DNA of 10,438 nt from Dehalococcoidia bacterium UBA7891 (GCA_002500485.1 DLRJ01000004.1:1-10438), one strand, 5' to 3'. Shown: positions 1 through 6,518, counted from the first letter of the stretch. Made by a program: numbers and translations. Notes: generated by a model not told the origin, from the sequence alone.

Positions 1-2
1 TA

Positions 3-653
3 ATCATCGGAGACATACTGGATTCAGAAGGAATTCAGGTAGAATCTGAAATCGTTGAGCGAGGCGGGCAGGCTAAATTTGTTCGTCTTGATGTATCGAT
101 AGAAGATGACTGGTCAAAAGCTGTTCAGCTGGCTATATCTGAGTATGGCAAACTAGATATATTGGTTAATAATGCCGGTATATTGCTGATGAAAGGGGTT
201 GAAGATACTAGTAGTGAGGAGTGGGATTACCTCCATAATATCAATTCTAAAGGAGTTTTTTTGGGTTCTAAAGCAGTGATCTCAGCTATGAGAGAATCGG
301 GTGGAGGATCTATAGTTAATATATCTTCCATCGCGGGTTTGATTGGGTCTAGATTTAGTGCCTATGGTGCTAGTAAGGGGCTTGTTAGGACATTAACGAA
401 ATCTATAGCTGTGAATCATGGACATGAGAATATAAGGTGTAATTCCGTTCATCCTGGAATTATCGACACAGATATGGTTTCAGAAATTATTGGTAGTAAA
501 GAAGGTCGAGATCTTCAGTTGAATAGGACACCTCTAAATGTCATTGCTAATTCTAGAGACGTGGCTTTTGGGGTTTTGTATTTGGCTAGTGATGAATCTA
601 GATATGTCACAGGCTCGGAATTGGTTATAGATGGTGGAATCACTGCCCAATAA
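3..653 (+). CDS. Short-chain dehydrogenase/reductase (SDR), 3' part, NAD(H)-type
   Basis: The reading frame is open from base 3 to the TAA at 651-653, so the gene starts before the window. About 216 residues are visible, and roughly the first 30-35, with the TGxxxGIG dinucleotide-binding turn, are missing. Seen: an acidic residue in 'GDILDSEG' at the end of beta-2, which in classical SDRs favours NAD(H) over NADP(H); the 'RLDVS' motif; NNAG (codons 165-176); catalytic Ser (324-326), Tyr (363-365) and Lys (375-377) in the Y-x-x-x-K arrangement; the 'HPGIIDT' PG motif; and the usual 'VTGSELVIDGG' C-terminus. These fit a soluble classical SDR that oxidises or reduces an alcohol/ketone pair, of the 3-alpha/20-beta-hydroxysteroid or cyclopentanol dehydrogenase type. 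The true substrate cannot be told. A TTG at 162 could be mistaken for a start, but it lies inside the fold, just before NNAG. The 3' end overlaps the next gene by 23 bases. Confidence 0.93.
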   Translation: MIGDILDSEGIQVESEIVERGGQAKFVRLDVSIEDDWSKAVQLAISEYGKLDILVNNAGILLMKGVEDTSSEEWDYLHNINSKGVFLGSKAVISAMRESGGGSIVNISSIAGLIGSRFSAYGASKGLVRTLTKSIAVNHGHENIRCNSVHPGIIDTDMVSEIIGSKEGRDLQLNRTPLNVIANSRDVAFGVLYLASDESRYVTGSELVIDGGITAQ

Positions 654-1557
654 ATTTTTCTCGCTTAGAAACCCCTATAAGGTTGATATATTTCCAATAT
701 GGGTAGTCTTATTCGCGTTGCTGATAGGATGCAGCACCGGGGCAGACTCCGCCTCTAATGCTATTGCCGAACCGGAGATTTCAAAACCCCAGGTCGTAGC
801 TAATAACAAATCTGCTGATGAGGCGAGAGATTTGTCAGCCTCTAAAACCGTCATTGTCAAATCTAATGCACTACCATCTAAAGAGCCAGAACCGGCTACT
901 CACCTTCCAACGGCCGTCCCTAAAAACGCGTCTACATCTCTCACATCACTTAACGATAAAAAACTCGCAACCGGTTTTTCAAATGTTGTTGATGAAATCG
1001 TTGAGGATAAAGTAACTAAACCCTATGAAAAAGAAGGGTTTTATAGGGAAGCCAAAGTACAAATCAGAGGAAAATATCTGCCAAAATTGGTTCAAGGCTA
1101 TGAAGATTCAGCATTAGGGTGGGCGGCCCCCGAAGTAAAAGCTGTTGGCTTGGATGGGGAAGAAATTTATATAGGTGGTGAGGGTCCAACGACATTAATA
1201 ATGGTTCTCGCACATTGGTGCCCTCATTGCCGAAATGAGGTGAGAGAATTAGCGCCATTTTTGAATGAAACTGATTCTCTAGACAGGGTTCGGATGGTTA
1301 CTCTATTAACTTCCATTAATGATGAAAGGCCCAATTTCCCACCTCACACATGGCTAGATCTTGAAAAATGGCCTGTTCCGTCAATGGTAGACACCCCCTC
1401 TAGCCAAATTGCCACTGCCTACGGTATAAGTTCTTTCCCTTTTTTCATTGTAATAAACGACAAAGGTGAAATAGCACTTAGAATGCCCGGAAGACTTGGA
1501 ATTGAAACTCTGAGTAGATTACTAGATGCGATAGGCGATATGGGTGAAGAAAATTGA
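631..1557 (+). CDS. Lipoprotein-anchored TlpA/thioredoxin-fold protein
   Basis: A 308-residue protein in three parts. Residues 1-33 are a lipoprotein signal peptide: a longish basic N-region, a hydrophobic stretch IWVVLFALLIG, and a lipobox LIGC with Cys34 as the predicted lipidated residue. Residues about 35-125 form a Ser/Ala/Pro/Lys-rich, probably disordered tether. Residues about 155-305 are a thioredoxin fold with the redox motif CPHC (197-200) in an 'AHWCPHC' context and the cis-proline loop 'SSFPFF' (Pro270). This matches extracytoplasmic TlpA/ResA-type thiol-disulfide oxidoreductases; the partner (cytochrome maturation, disulfide repair or other) is unknown and no ccm or ccd gene is nearby. 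The ATG at 631 lies inside the end of the SDR gene and has no clear Shine-Dalgarno site, so translation is probably coupled. It is kept because later starts would lose much of the signal peptide; CTG at 643 is a possible alternative. Confidence 0.88.
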   Translation: MVESLPNKFFSLRNPYKVDIFPIWVVLFALLIGCSTGADSASNAIAEPEISKPQVVANNKSADEARDLSASKTVIVKSNALPSKEPEPATHLPTAVPKNASTSLTSLNDKKLATGFSNVVDEIVEDKVTKPYEKEGFYREAKVQIRGKYLPKLVQGYEDSALGWAAPEVKAVGLDGEEIYIGGEGPTTLIMVLAHWCPHCRNEVRELAPFLNETDSLDRVRMVTLLTSINDERPNFPPHTWLDLEKWPVPSMVDTPSSQIATAYGISSFPFFIVINDKGEIALRMPGRLGIETLSRLLDAIGDMGEEN

Positions 1558-1561
1558 CGGT

Positions 1562-1567
1562 TATAAT
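1562..1567 (+). promoter_or_regulatory. Candidate -10 box (TATAAT) for the aminotransferase gene
   Basis: A perfect TATAAT lies in the 45-base gap after the thioredoxin gene. A start of transcription about 7 bases downstream would give a leader of about 29 bases carrying the GGAG site before the ATG at 1603. No good -35 box sits 16-18 bases upstream and there is no TG extension. The TTGACG at 1554-1559 is far too close to serve. The call rests on the -10 match and position only. Confidence 0.35.
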
Positions 1568-1590
1568 CCAAATTGTTCAAAAGGTTGAAT

Positions 1591-1594
1591 GGAG
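1591..1594 (+). promoter_or_regulatory. Shine-Dalgarno GGAG that fixes the aminotransferase start
   Basis: GGAG ends 8 bases before the ATG at 1603, which is ideal spacing. This favours 1603 over the in-frame TTG at 1573, which has no such site in front of it. Confidence 0.7.
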
Positions 1595-1602
1595 CTAACA
1601 AA

Positions 1603-2784
1603 ATGGCGATTTCTAACAAGGTTCGCGGGTTCATGGAAAAAGGTTCTTGGATAAGAAAAATGTTTGAAGAAGGCATTTCTCTTAAGCAGCAATACGGAGA
1701 GGAAAATGTTTTTGATTTGTCTCTAGGTAATCCTGTGATGAACCCGCCTGCACAATTTTATAAGGAGTTAAAAAAGATATCAGAAAATCCTATAACCGGC
1801 ATGCACCGATATATGCCCAATGCCGGATTAACTGAAACTAGAACAGCAGTGGCTAATGGGCTTTCTAATGAGACAGGATTGTCATTTACTTCGGGCGAGA
1901 TTGTGATGACATGCGGTGCTGGCGGTGCCCTCAACGTAGTTATGAAAACCCTGTTGGATCCTGGTGATGAATTTGTAATTTTTGCACCTTTTTTCGTTGA
2001 ATATAATTTTTACGCTGACAATCATGGTGGTTTATGCAAAATAGTACCGCCCGATGAGAATTTTTTGCCGGATATGGAAGTTTTTCAGAACTCTATTAAC
2101 ATTAATACAAGAGGTGTATTGATAAATTCTCCAAACAATCCATCAGGGATCGTTTATGACGATAAAACCTTATCCGAAATGTGCCAGATTATTAAAGAAA
2201 AGGAAGTTGAATTCGGTACTGAAATATATCTTGTTAGTGATGAACCGTACAGAAAAATTATTTTTGACGATCTCGAATATAATCACATATTTAATTACCA
2301 CGATAGGAGCATAGTCGCTACTTCTCATTCCAAAGATCTTGCATTGCCAGGTGAAAGAATCGGCTATATCGCAGTCAATCCAAGTTGTCCAGATTTAGAA
2401 GAATTGGTCGATGGGTTAGTGTTCTGTAATAGAACCCTGGGCTTTGTGAATGCCCCTGCTCTTATTCAACATCTGATAACTCATCTACAAGATACTACGA
2501 TAGATGTGAAAGTATACGAGAAGAAAAGAGATTATCTATATGAAGAACTAACGGATATGGGATATTCATTAATCAAGCCTCAGGGTGCTTTTTATATGTT
2601 TCCAAAATCTCCTATAGAGGACGATGTTAAATTTTCTGAGGAGTTAAAGGAGAATAGAGTTCTCGTAGTACCAGGTCGCGGTTTTGGGTTACCTGGGTAC
2701 TTCCGAATATCCTACTGCATGGAGGACGCTACTATACGGGGATCTTTAGAGGGTCTAGAAAAAGCAATATCAAAATATCGGTAA
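1603..2784 (+). CDS. PLP-dependent class I/II aminotransferase (AspB-like)
   Basis: A 393-residue protein, the usual length for fold-type I aminotransferases. Seen in order: a GNP segment near residue 42; the cofactor phosphate-binding 'CGAGGALN' (104-111); 'SPNNPSG' (176-182), whose Asn contacts the PLP ring; 'SDEPYRK' (212-218) with the Asp that pairs the pyridine nitrogen and the Tyr that bonds the PLP oxygen; 'SHSKDLALPGERIGY' (241-255) with Lys244 as the Schiff-base lysine and Arg251 binding phosphate; and 'YFRISYC' with Arg368 as the likely alpha-carboxylate anchor. The enzyme should move an amino group between an amino acid and a 2-oxo acid in the cytosol. The amino donor cannot be read from sequence. 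The 'SKDLALPGERIGY' context matches a subfamily usually annotated only as PLP-dependent aminotransferase. The ATG at 1603 was chosen for its GGAG site. The gene ends 8 bases from the oppositely oriented threonine-synthase-like gene. Confidence 0.92.
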   Translation: MAISNKVRGFMEKGSWIRKMFEEGISLKQQYGEENVFDLSLGNPVMNPPAQFYKELKKISENPITGMHRYMPNAGLTETRTAVANGLSNETGLSFTSGEIVMTCGAGGALNVVMKTLLDPGDEFVIFAPFFVEYNFYADNHGGLCKIVPPDENFLPDMEVFQNSININTRGVLINSPNNPSGIVYDDKTLSEMCQIIKEKEVEFGTEIYLVSDEPYRKIIFDDLEYNHIFNYHDRSIVATSHSKDLALPGERIGYIAVNPSCPDLEELVDGLVFCNRTLGFVNAPALIQHLITHLQDTTIDVKVYEKKRDYLYEELTDMGYSLIKPQGAFYMFPKSPIEDDVKFSEELKENRVLVVPGRGFGLPGYFRISYCMEDATIRGSLEGLEKAISKYR

Positions 2785-2792
2785 TTAGGAAC

Positions 2793-3908
2793 CTATTCGG
2801 GGAAAACATCTTTTAATCCTGAACCGGTAATTGGGATCAAGACGCTTTCATTTTTGTCAATCTGTTTTCCATTGATGAGATTTTCAAGGCCAGCAAATGC
2901 CGCTGCAGAGGTGGGTTCGCAGAAGAGGCCCTCATATTTTGCCAATTTGATCTGCCATTCCACAATTGAAGCCTCTTTAACGGAATTAGCAGTTCCCCCT
3001 GATTGACGCAACACACTTTGAACCTCTAGCTTTCTTGGAGGAGATCCGACTGCTATTCCTCCTGCCACAGTTGACTTCATTTCAGACTTATTCCAAGTGT
3101 TGTTTGACGCTATCGGATTTACATTTTCAGCTTGAATACAATGCAGTTTAGGTAGAGTTTTGATTAAGCGTTTTTCTTTTAACTCTTCAAGCGCTTTCCA
3201 AATTCCTAAATAAAGGGACCCATTTCCTACAGGTACTACAATGTTTTCCGGCATTTCTCTATCGAAATCATTGAATATTTCGTAGCCGAATGTTTTTGTA
3301 CCTTCTATGAAAAAAGGACTGAGATTATGCGAGGCATAAACAATTGATTTGTTCTTAACGAATTTTTCTGCCGCTTCCGTAGTTTCATCACGACTGCCGT
3401 CTACTTCGTGTAAAACTGAACCGTAAATTTTGATTTGATTTAGCTTTGTGCGTGGGGCTGACAAAGGTGCAAATATATGAGCTTTCATACCTGCTCTGGT
3501 TGAATATGCTGATACGGAGGCACCAGCATTCCCAGAAGAGTCTTCCACGATTTCATGGACACCCTTAGATTTCAAAGCGGATATCATCATTGCAGTGCCT
3601 CTATCCTTAAAAGACCCCGTGGGATTCATAAATTCAAGCTTCGCGTGAGCTTCAACTTCGAACATTGAAGAAATGTTAGGCATTGATACAACAGGGGTGT
3701 TTCCCTCACCGAGTGAGAGGTATTCGGATAGGGAGCATAAAGGAATCGGCATCTCTAAGGTCCCACCACCAACTAGGGTATTCACCTGTTTCTTGGAATT
3801 GACATATTTGACTGACAATGTTCCAAAACAAGTTTCACATCTGAGTGTTTGCGGATCAGCTTTATGACTTCTAAAACATTCGGTACATTCAAATTCATAA
3901 TGGGACAT
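2793..3908 (-). CDS. Threonine-synthase-like PLP enzyme (fold type II) with N-terminal zinc ribbon
   Basis: A 371-residue protein. The N-terminus carries two CxxC knuckles (Cys8/Cys11 and Cys24/Cys27), a small zinc ribbon common in one branch of threonine synthases. The catalytic part has 'EGNTP' (68-72), 'NPTGSFKDRGT' with PLP lysine Lys101, a phosphate- or substrate-binding 'SSGNAGAS' (124-131), 'VPVGNGSLYLG' (226-235), 'CEPTSAAAFAG' (330-340) and 'TGSGLKD' (361-367). Threonine synthase (ThrC) makes threonine from O-phosphohomoserine in the cytosol. The family assignment is firm, but the loop reads SSGN where classical ThrC has STGN, so this may be a paralogue with another beta-elimination or replacement reaction. 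For that reason thrC is not given as the symbol. It is the second gene of a minus-strand operon: the ATG follows the upstream stop after 6 bases, with a GGAAG site in the end of that gene. No homoserine kinase or dehydrogenase gene is in the window. Confidence 0.88.
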   Translation of the reverse strand: MSHYEFECTECFRSHKADPQTLRCETCFGTLSVKYVNSKKQVNTLVGGGTLEMPIPLCSLSEYLSLGEGNTPVVSMPNISSMFEVEAHAKLEFMNPTGSFKDRGTAMMISALKSKGVHEIVEDSSGNAGASVSAYSTRAGMKAHIFAPLSAPRTKLNQIKIYGSVLHEVDGSRDETTEAAEKFVKNKSIVYASHNLSPFFIEGTKTFGYEIFNDFDREMPENIVVPVGNGSLYLGIWKALEELKEKRLIKTLPKLHCIQAENVNPIASNNTWNKSEMKSTVAGGIAVGSPPRKLEVQSVLRQSGGTANSVKEASIVEWQIKLAKYEGLFCEPTSAAAFAGLENLINGKQIDKNESVLIPITGSGLKDVFPE

Positions 3909-3914
3909 ATTTGG

Positions 3915-5102
3915 TTACTTCCAGTCTTCATCAAGGTGGGCTTCGATGAATTCTACGTCTAACTCAATTCCTAATCCTGGCTTTTCAGACATTTTTAATT
4001 TACCGTCCACGATATTGAGGGGACTGTCTATCAAGGAATTATGAGAATCGAGTTGGGCATGGTTGAATTCTAATTTGTAAAAATTGGGCACAGTCATCAT
4101 TGTGTGAGCACCGGCCATAATGTTGATGGGCCCACTGGCATCGTGGGGGCTGACGGGTACGTAGAATGATTCAGCCAGGTTGGCTATTTTATGGAATTCG
4201 CTAATTCCTCCAGTCCATAGAATATCAGGCATCAAAAACTCTGCAAGCCTATCTTTTAGGACAGGGATAAAATCCCATCTGGTATACAACCGTTCTCCTA
4301 CACAAATAGGTACCGATACGGATTCCTTGACGTGTTTCAAGGCTTGGTTGCTATTGGGTTGTACAGGTTCTTCATACCAACCTATGTTAAATGGCTCTAA
4401 TTTTTTAGCCATGGCTATTGCTGTAGGAACATCAAAATTTCCGTGACAATCTATCAATATATCTACGCTCTCTCCAACGCCTTCTCTGATAGCTGCTATT
4501 GTTTCTGTGGCGAGTGCCGCACCTTCTGAAGATATGGAACCTTGCATATATTTCCTATGGTGTTGTCGCATTTCAGGCATGAAGGGGTCTGTTTTAAGCG
4601 TTTTGAATCCTTGCTTCACCAACATTTTTGCCTGATTCGCTGCTTTAACTGGATCTCCTGGAGCCACATGAGTATAGAGATCTATTTCTTTTCGGACTGG
4701 GCCCCCACCTAATATTTCATATACTGGTTTGCCGGCAGCTTTACCTTTTATGTCCCAGAGCGCAATATCTATTCCGCTCAACATTGTGGTAACAAAACCA
4801 CCGAACCCCCCCCCACCTGTGAATCGCCTAAATAATTTATGCCAAATCAGTTCTACATGTTCAGGGTTTTCACCTATGATCGTTTCTCTGAAATCCCTTT
4901 CAGCAGTGGAATTTCTCAGAAATTCGATCATGTTACCAACTACGATGCTTCCGCCGCCTCCTGAGCTGGTCGCTTCCCCGAAACCAGAAATACCTTCGTT
5001 AGTGTCTATTCTCAAAAACACATAACTTCGCCCACTCGGGGACCCATCACCGGAGGATTTTTCCGGAACCGTTACCCACACTTTTAAATCTGTTATTTTC
5101 AT
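3915..5102 (-). CDS. Enolase-superfamily enzyme, mandelate racemase/galactonate dehydratase-like
   Basis: A 395-residue protein, the normal length for the mandelate racemase/muconate lactonizing group. An N-terminal capping domain (about 1-125) precedes a TIM barrel. Barrel motifs: 'FKTLKTDPF' (166-174) with Lys170 and Asp172 at the second strand; 'LIDCHGNFD' (216-224) with metal ligand Asp218 and His220; 'WYEEPVQP' (242-249) with the second acidic ligand; 'VGERLYTRWDF' (268-278) with ligand Glu270; 'MPDILWTGGISE' (291-302) with Asp293; and 'PVSPHDASGP' (316-325) with His320. The D-x-H motif plus the later Asp/His pair is the pattern of D-galactonate-dehydratase-like members, which remove water from sugar acids using Mg2+. 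The substrate is not determined. The start at 5102 was preferred over GTG at 5126 because GGAAGG lies 9 bases before it and 'MKITDLKVW' is a typical N-terminus. It is the first gene of the minus-strand operon and diverges from the MFS gene. Confidence 0.9.
   Translation of the reverse strand: MKITDLKVWVTVPEKSSGDGSPSGRSYVFLRIDTNEGISGFGEATSSGGGGSIVVGNMIEFLRNSTAERDFRETIIGENPEHVELIWHKLFRRFTGGGGFGGFVTTMLSGIDIALWDIKGKAAGKPVYEILGGGPVRKEIDLYTHVAPGDPVKAANQAKMLVKQGFKTLKTDPFMPEMRQHHRKYMQGSISSEGAALATETIAAIREGVGESVDILIDCHGNFDVPTAIAMAKKLEPFNIGWYEEPVQPNSNQALKHVKESVSVPICVGERLYTRWDFIPVLKDRLAEFLMPDILWTGGISEFHKIANLAESFYVPVSPHDASGPINIMAGAHTMMTVPNFYKLEFNHAQLDSHNSLIDSPLNIVDGKLKMSEKPGLGIELDVEFIEAHLDEDWK
3918..3922 (-). 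promoter_or_regulatory. Shine-Dalgarno GGAAG for the threonine-synthase-like gene, inside the upstream gene
   Basis: On the minus strand GGAAG covers the last codons (Trp-Lys) of the enolase-superfamily gene and ends 9 bases before the ATG at 3908. The site, the upstream stop and the next start all lie within 17 bases, which points to translational coupling on one transcript. Confidence 0.65.
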
Positions 5103-5111
5103 GAATAAAAG

Positions 5112-5117
5112 CCTTCC
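5112..5117 (-). promoter_or_regulatory. Shine-Dalgarno GGAAGG that fixes the enolase-superfamily start
   Basis: On the minus strand GGAAGG ends 9 bases before the ATG at 5102. It lies downstream of the alternative GTG at 5126, so the longer reading would place this site inside the coding region. Confidence 0.7.
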
Positions 5118-5130
5118 ATAAACCACTTAA

Positions 5131-5153
5131 TGGTATCCAATAAAAAGGATCCA
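5131..5153 (+). repeat. Imperfect dyad in the divergent promoter region (possible operator)
   Basis: TGGTATCC (5131-5138) and GGATCCA (5147-5153) form an inverted repeat, broken only by one bulged T, around an AT-rich 8-base spacer. It lies in the 90-base region between the divergent enolase-superfamily and MFS genes and overlaps the predicted minus-strand -10 box. This is where an operator would be expected, but no regulator gene is in the window and the match could be chance. Confidence 0.25.
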
Positions 5154-5168
5154 AATCTGTAACTTCAA
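5140..5168 (-). promoter_or_regulatory. Candidate sigma70-type promoter for the minus-strand operon
   Basis: On the minus strand TTGAAG (5168-5163, four of six consensus bases) is followed after 17 bases by TTTTAT (5145-5140, four of six). The predicted start near 5133 gives a leader of about 30 bases that contains the GGAAGG site. Spacing and position are good but the boxes are only moderate matches. Confidence 0.3.
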
Positions 5169-5176
5169 TACCTTTC

Positions 5177-5185
5177 TGTTACCAT
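5177..5185 (+). promoter_or_regulatory. Candidate extended -10 element for the MFS gene
   Basis: TGTTACCAT reads as an extended -10 (TGn followed by TACCAT, four of six consensus bases). Transcription would start about 7 bases further on, at or next to the ATG at 5193. This would make the MFS mRNA leaderless and would explain why no Shine-Dalgarno site precedes it. The -35 position (5157-5162, CTGTAA) matches at only three bases. Confidence 0.25.
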
Positions 5186-5192
5186 CTTCAGG

Positions 5193-6509
5193 ATGCAACT
5201 TCCGAGACATAACGACACCGAATCTTTAGAACAGGGTTCTCAATCAAAAAATGTTTTCTATGGTTGGTATCTTGTCGTTGTTGGTGTTTTTTTACTGTCC
5301 ATTAGCTCACTTGGTGTTTTTAGGGGCATGAGTCCTATGATGCCCGTGCTTCAGAATACATTTGGCTGGTCTAGAACACAAATTTCCTTAAGTTCTCTTT
5401 TGACCCGAGTAGAAGGGGCCGCCCTAGGCCCTGTTGAAGGTTTTTTAATTGATCGGATTGGTGCCCGAAAAATGGTACTGATTGGATTTTCCATTATGGC
5501 TGTTGGATTTGTACTTTTTTCATCTATCCAATCAATATGGCAATTTTATGCTGTTTTCATTTTAATAAATCTTGGCAACGGTATAGGGGGGTGGTTGGCG
5601 GTAGTTACTATTTTAAATAGTTGGTTTAAAAAGAAACGAACAATAGCGATGGCTGGTGCAATGTCAGGGGTTCTTATCGCCGGCATTTTCGTTCCTCCCT
5701 ACACAATCGCACTGAACCATAGTTTTCGACTAACCGTGTTTTTCTTCGGGCTCATTATTATTGCGATTGCGCTACCTTGCGTGAAAATCATTAAGAATCA
5801 TCCAGAGGAGTTGGGTCTCGAGCCAGATGGAGATACTCCAATCTCAAAGCAACTGGAACCCTCTTCAGAGGTTTTGCTAACTGAAACCAGGGAAGACAAC
5901 GAAGTGGAATTTACAGTAGGGCAGGCTCTGAGGACCCAAGTTTTTTGGATTCTCACGGCTGCACATGTATCTTCTACTATTTCTCTGGCTACTCTGTCGA
6001 TTCATTTGATGGCCCGATTGCAGGATATTGGCCTAAGTTCAACTACCGCGAGTTACATAGAACTGACATCTTCTGTAGTTGCCTTACCTAGCCTTTTTGC
6101 AGCCGGATGGCTGGGAGACAAATTATCGAAGAAATACTTAGTGGCGATTTTTTTGTTTTTGCAAGGGATATCCACCATAGTATTGACCGTAGCGAACGGT
6201 TTGCCGATGGCCTTATTGTTTGCGATATTGTATGGAACAGCCTTTGGAGGACGAATACCTCTCATGACTGCAATAAGGGGTGATTATTTTGGTAGAAAAG
6301 CTTTCGCTTCCATAATGGGTTGGTCTATGCTACCGAACGGCGTTTTAATGGCCATCGCTCCAGTATGGGCCGCTTGGATGTTTGATAATTATGGCAGTTA
6401 TACTGTCCCATTTATTTCCTATGCGGTAATAAACTTAGCCGGCGCTTTTGTCATGTTACTAGTTAAAAAACCCAAATTGTCACTCTCAACTAGTTCTTTG
6501 AATTCCTAA
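5193..6509 (+). CDS. MFS transporter, monocarboxylate-porter-like
   Basis: A 438-residue integral membrane protein with a hydrophobic pattern fitting 12 transmembrane helices in two halves. A hydrophilic N-tail of about 20 residues leads into 'FYGWYLVVVGVFLLS' (22-36), the characteristic first helix of MCT/oxalate-formate-antiporter-like MFS proteins. Motif A is seen between helices 2 and 3 as 'GFLIDRIGARK' (83-93) and its second-half copy as 'GWLGDKLSKK' (305-314). A charged central loop (about 200-245) with 'HPEELGLEPDG' (203-213) joins the halves, also typical of this subgroup. It probably moves a small organic anion across the cytoplasmic membrane; substrate and direction are unknown. Divergence from the dehydratase-like operon suggests a sugar-acid or related substrate, which is inference only. 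The ATG at 5193 has no Shine-Dalgarno site and may be leaderless. The next gene starts 9 bases after its stop. Confidence 0.9.
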   Translation: MQLPRHNDTESLEQGSQSKNVFYGWYLVVVGVFLLSISSLGVFRGMSPMMPVLQNTFGWSRTQISLSSLLTRVEGAALGPVEGFLIDRIGARKMVLIGFSIMAVGFVLFSSIQSIWQFYAVFILINLGNGIGGWLAVVTILNSWFKKKRTIAMAGAMSGVLIAGIFVPPYTIALNHSFRLTVFFFGLIIIAIALPCVKIIKNHPEELGLEPDGDTPISKQLEPSSEVLLTETREDNEVEFTVGQALRTQVFWILTAAHVSSTISLATLSIHLMARLQDIGLSSTTASYIELTSSVVALPSLFAAGWLGDKLSKKYLVAIFLFLQGISTIVLTVANGLPMALLFAILYGTAFGGRIPLMTAIRGDYFGRKAFASIMGWSMLPNGVLMAIAPVWAAWMFDNYGSYTVPFISYAVINLAGAFVMLLVKKPKLSLSTSSLNS

Positions 6510-6518
6510 AGTGTCTTA

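Noticed and set aside
162..653. TTG at 162 as the start of the SDR gene
   Set aside because: The same frame is open upstream to base 3 and encodes conserved SDR sequence (GDILDSEG, RLDVS); the TTG is inside the fold just before NNAG.
958..978. A-run, CCGG and T-run inside the lipoprotein gene, resembling a terminator
   Set aside because: It lies mid-gene and the central part does not form a real GC stem; the homopolymer ends alone give the resemblance.
1573..1602. TTG at 1573 as the start of the aminotransferase
   Set aside because: The ATG at 1603 has a GGAG site at ideal spacing and gives the usual family N-terminus; the extra ten residues look like the leader.
2782..2796. TAGG-AA-CCTA symmetry at the convergent junction as a bidirectional terminator
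   Set aside because: Four-base arms with a two-base gap cannot make a stable hairpin.
4729..5025. 98-residue plus-strand reading frame opposite the enolase-superfamily gene
   Set aside because: It is a shadow of the coding strand, Pro-rich only because the gene encodes Gly runs; it has no ribosome site and no recognisable domain.
5103..5126. GTG at 5126 as the start of the enolase-superfamily protein
   Set aside because: GGAAGG at 5112-5117 is placed for the ATG at 5102, and the added residues are not family-like.
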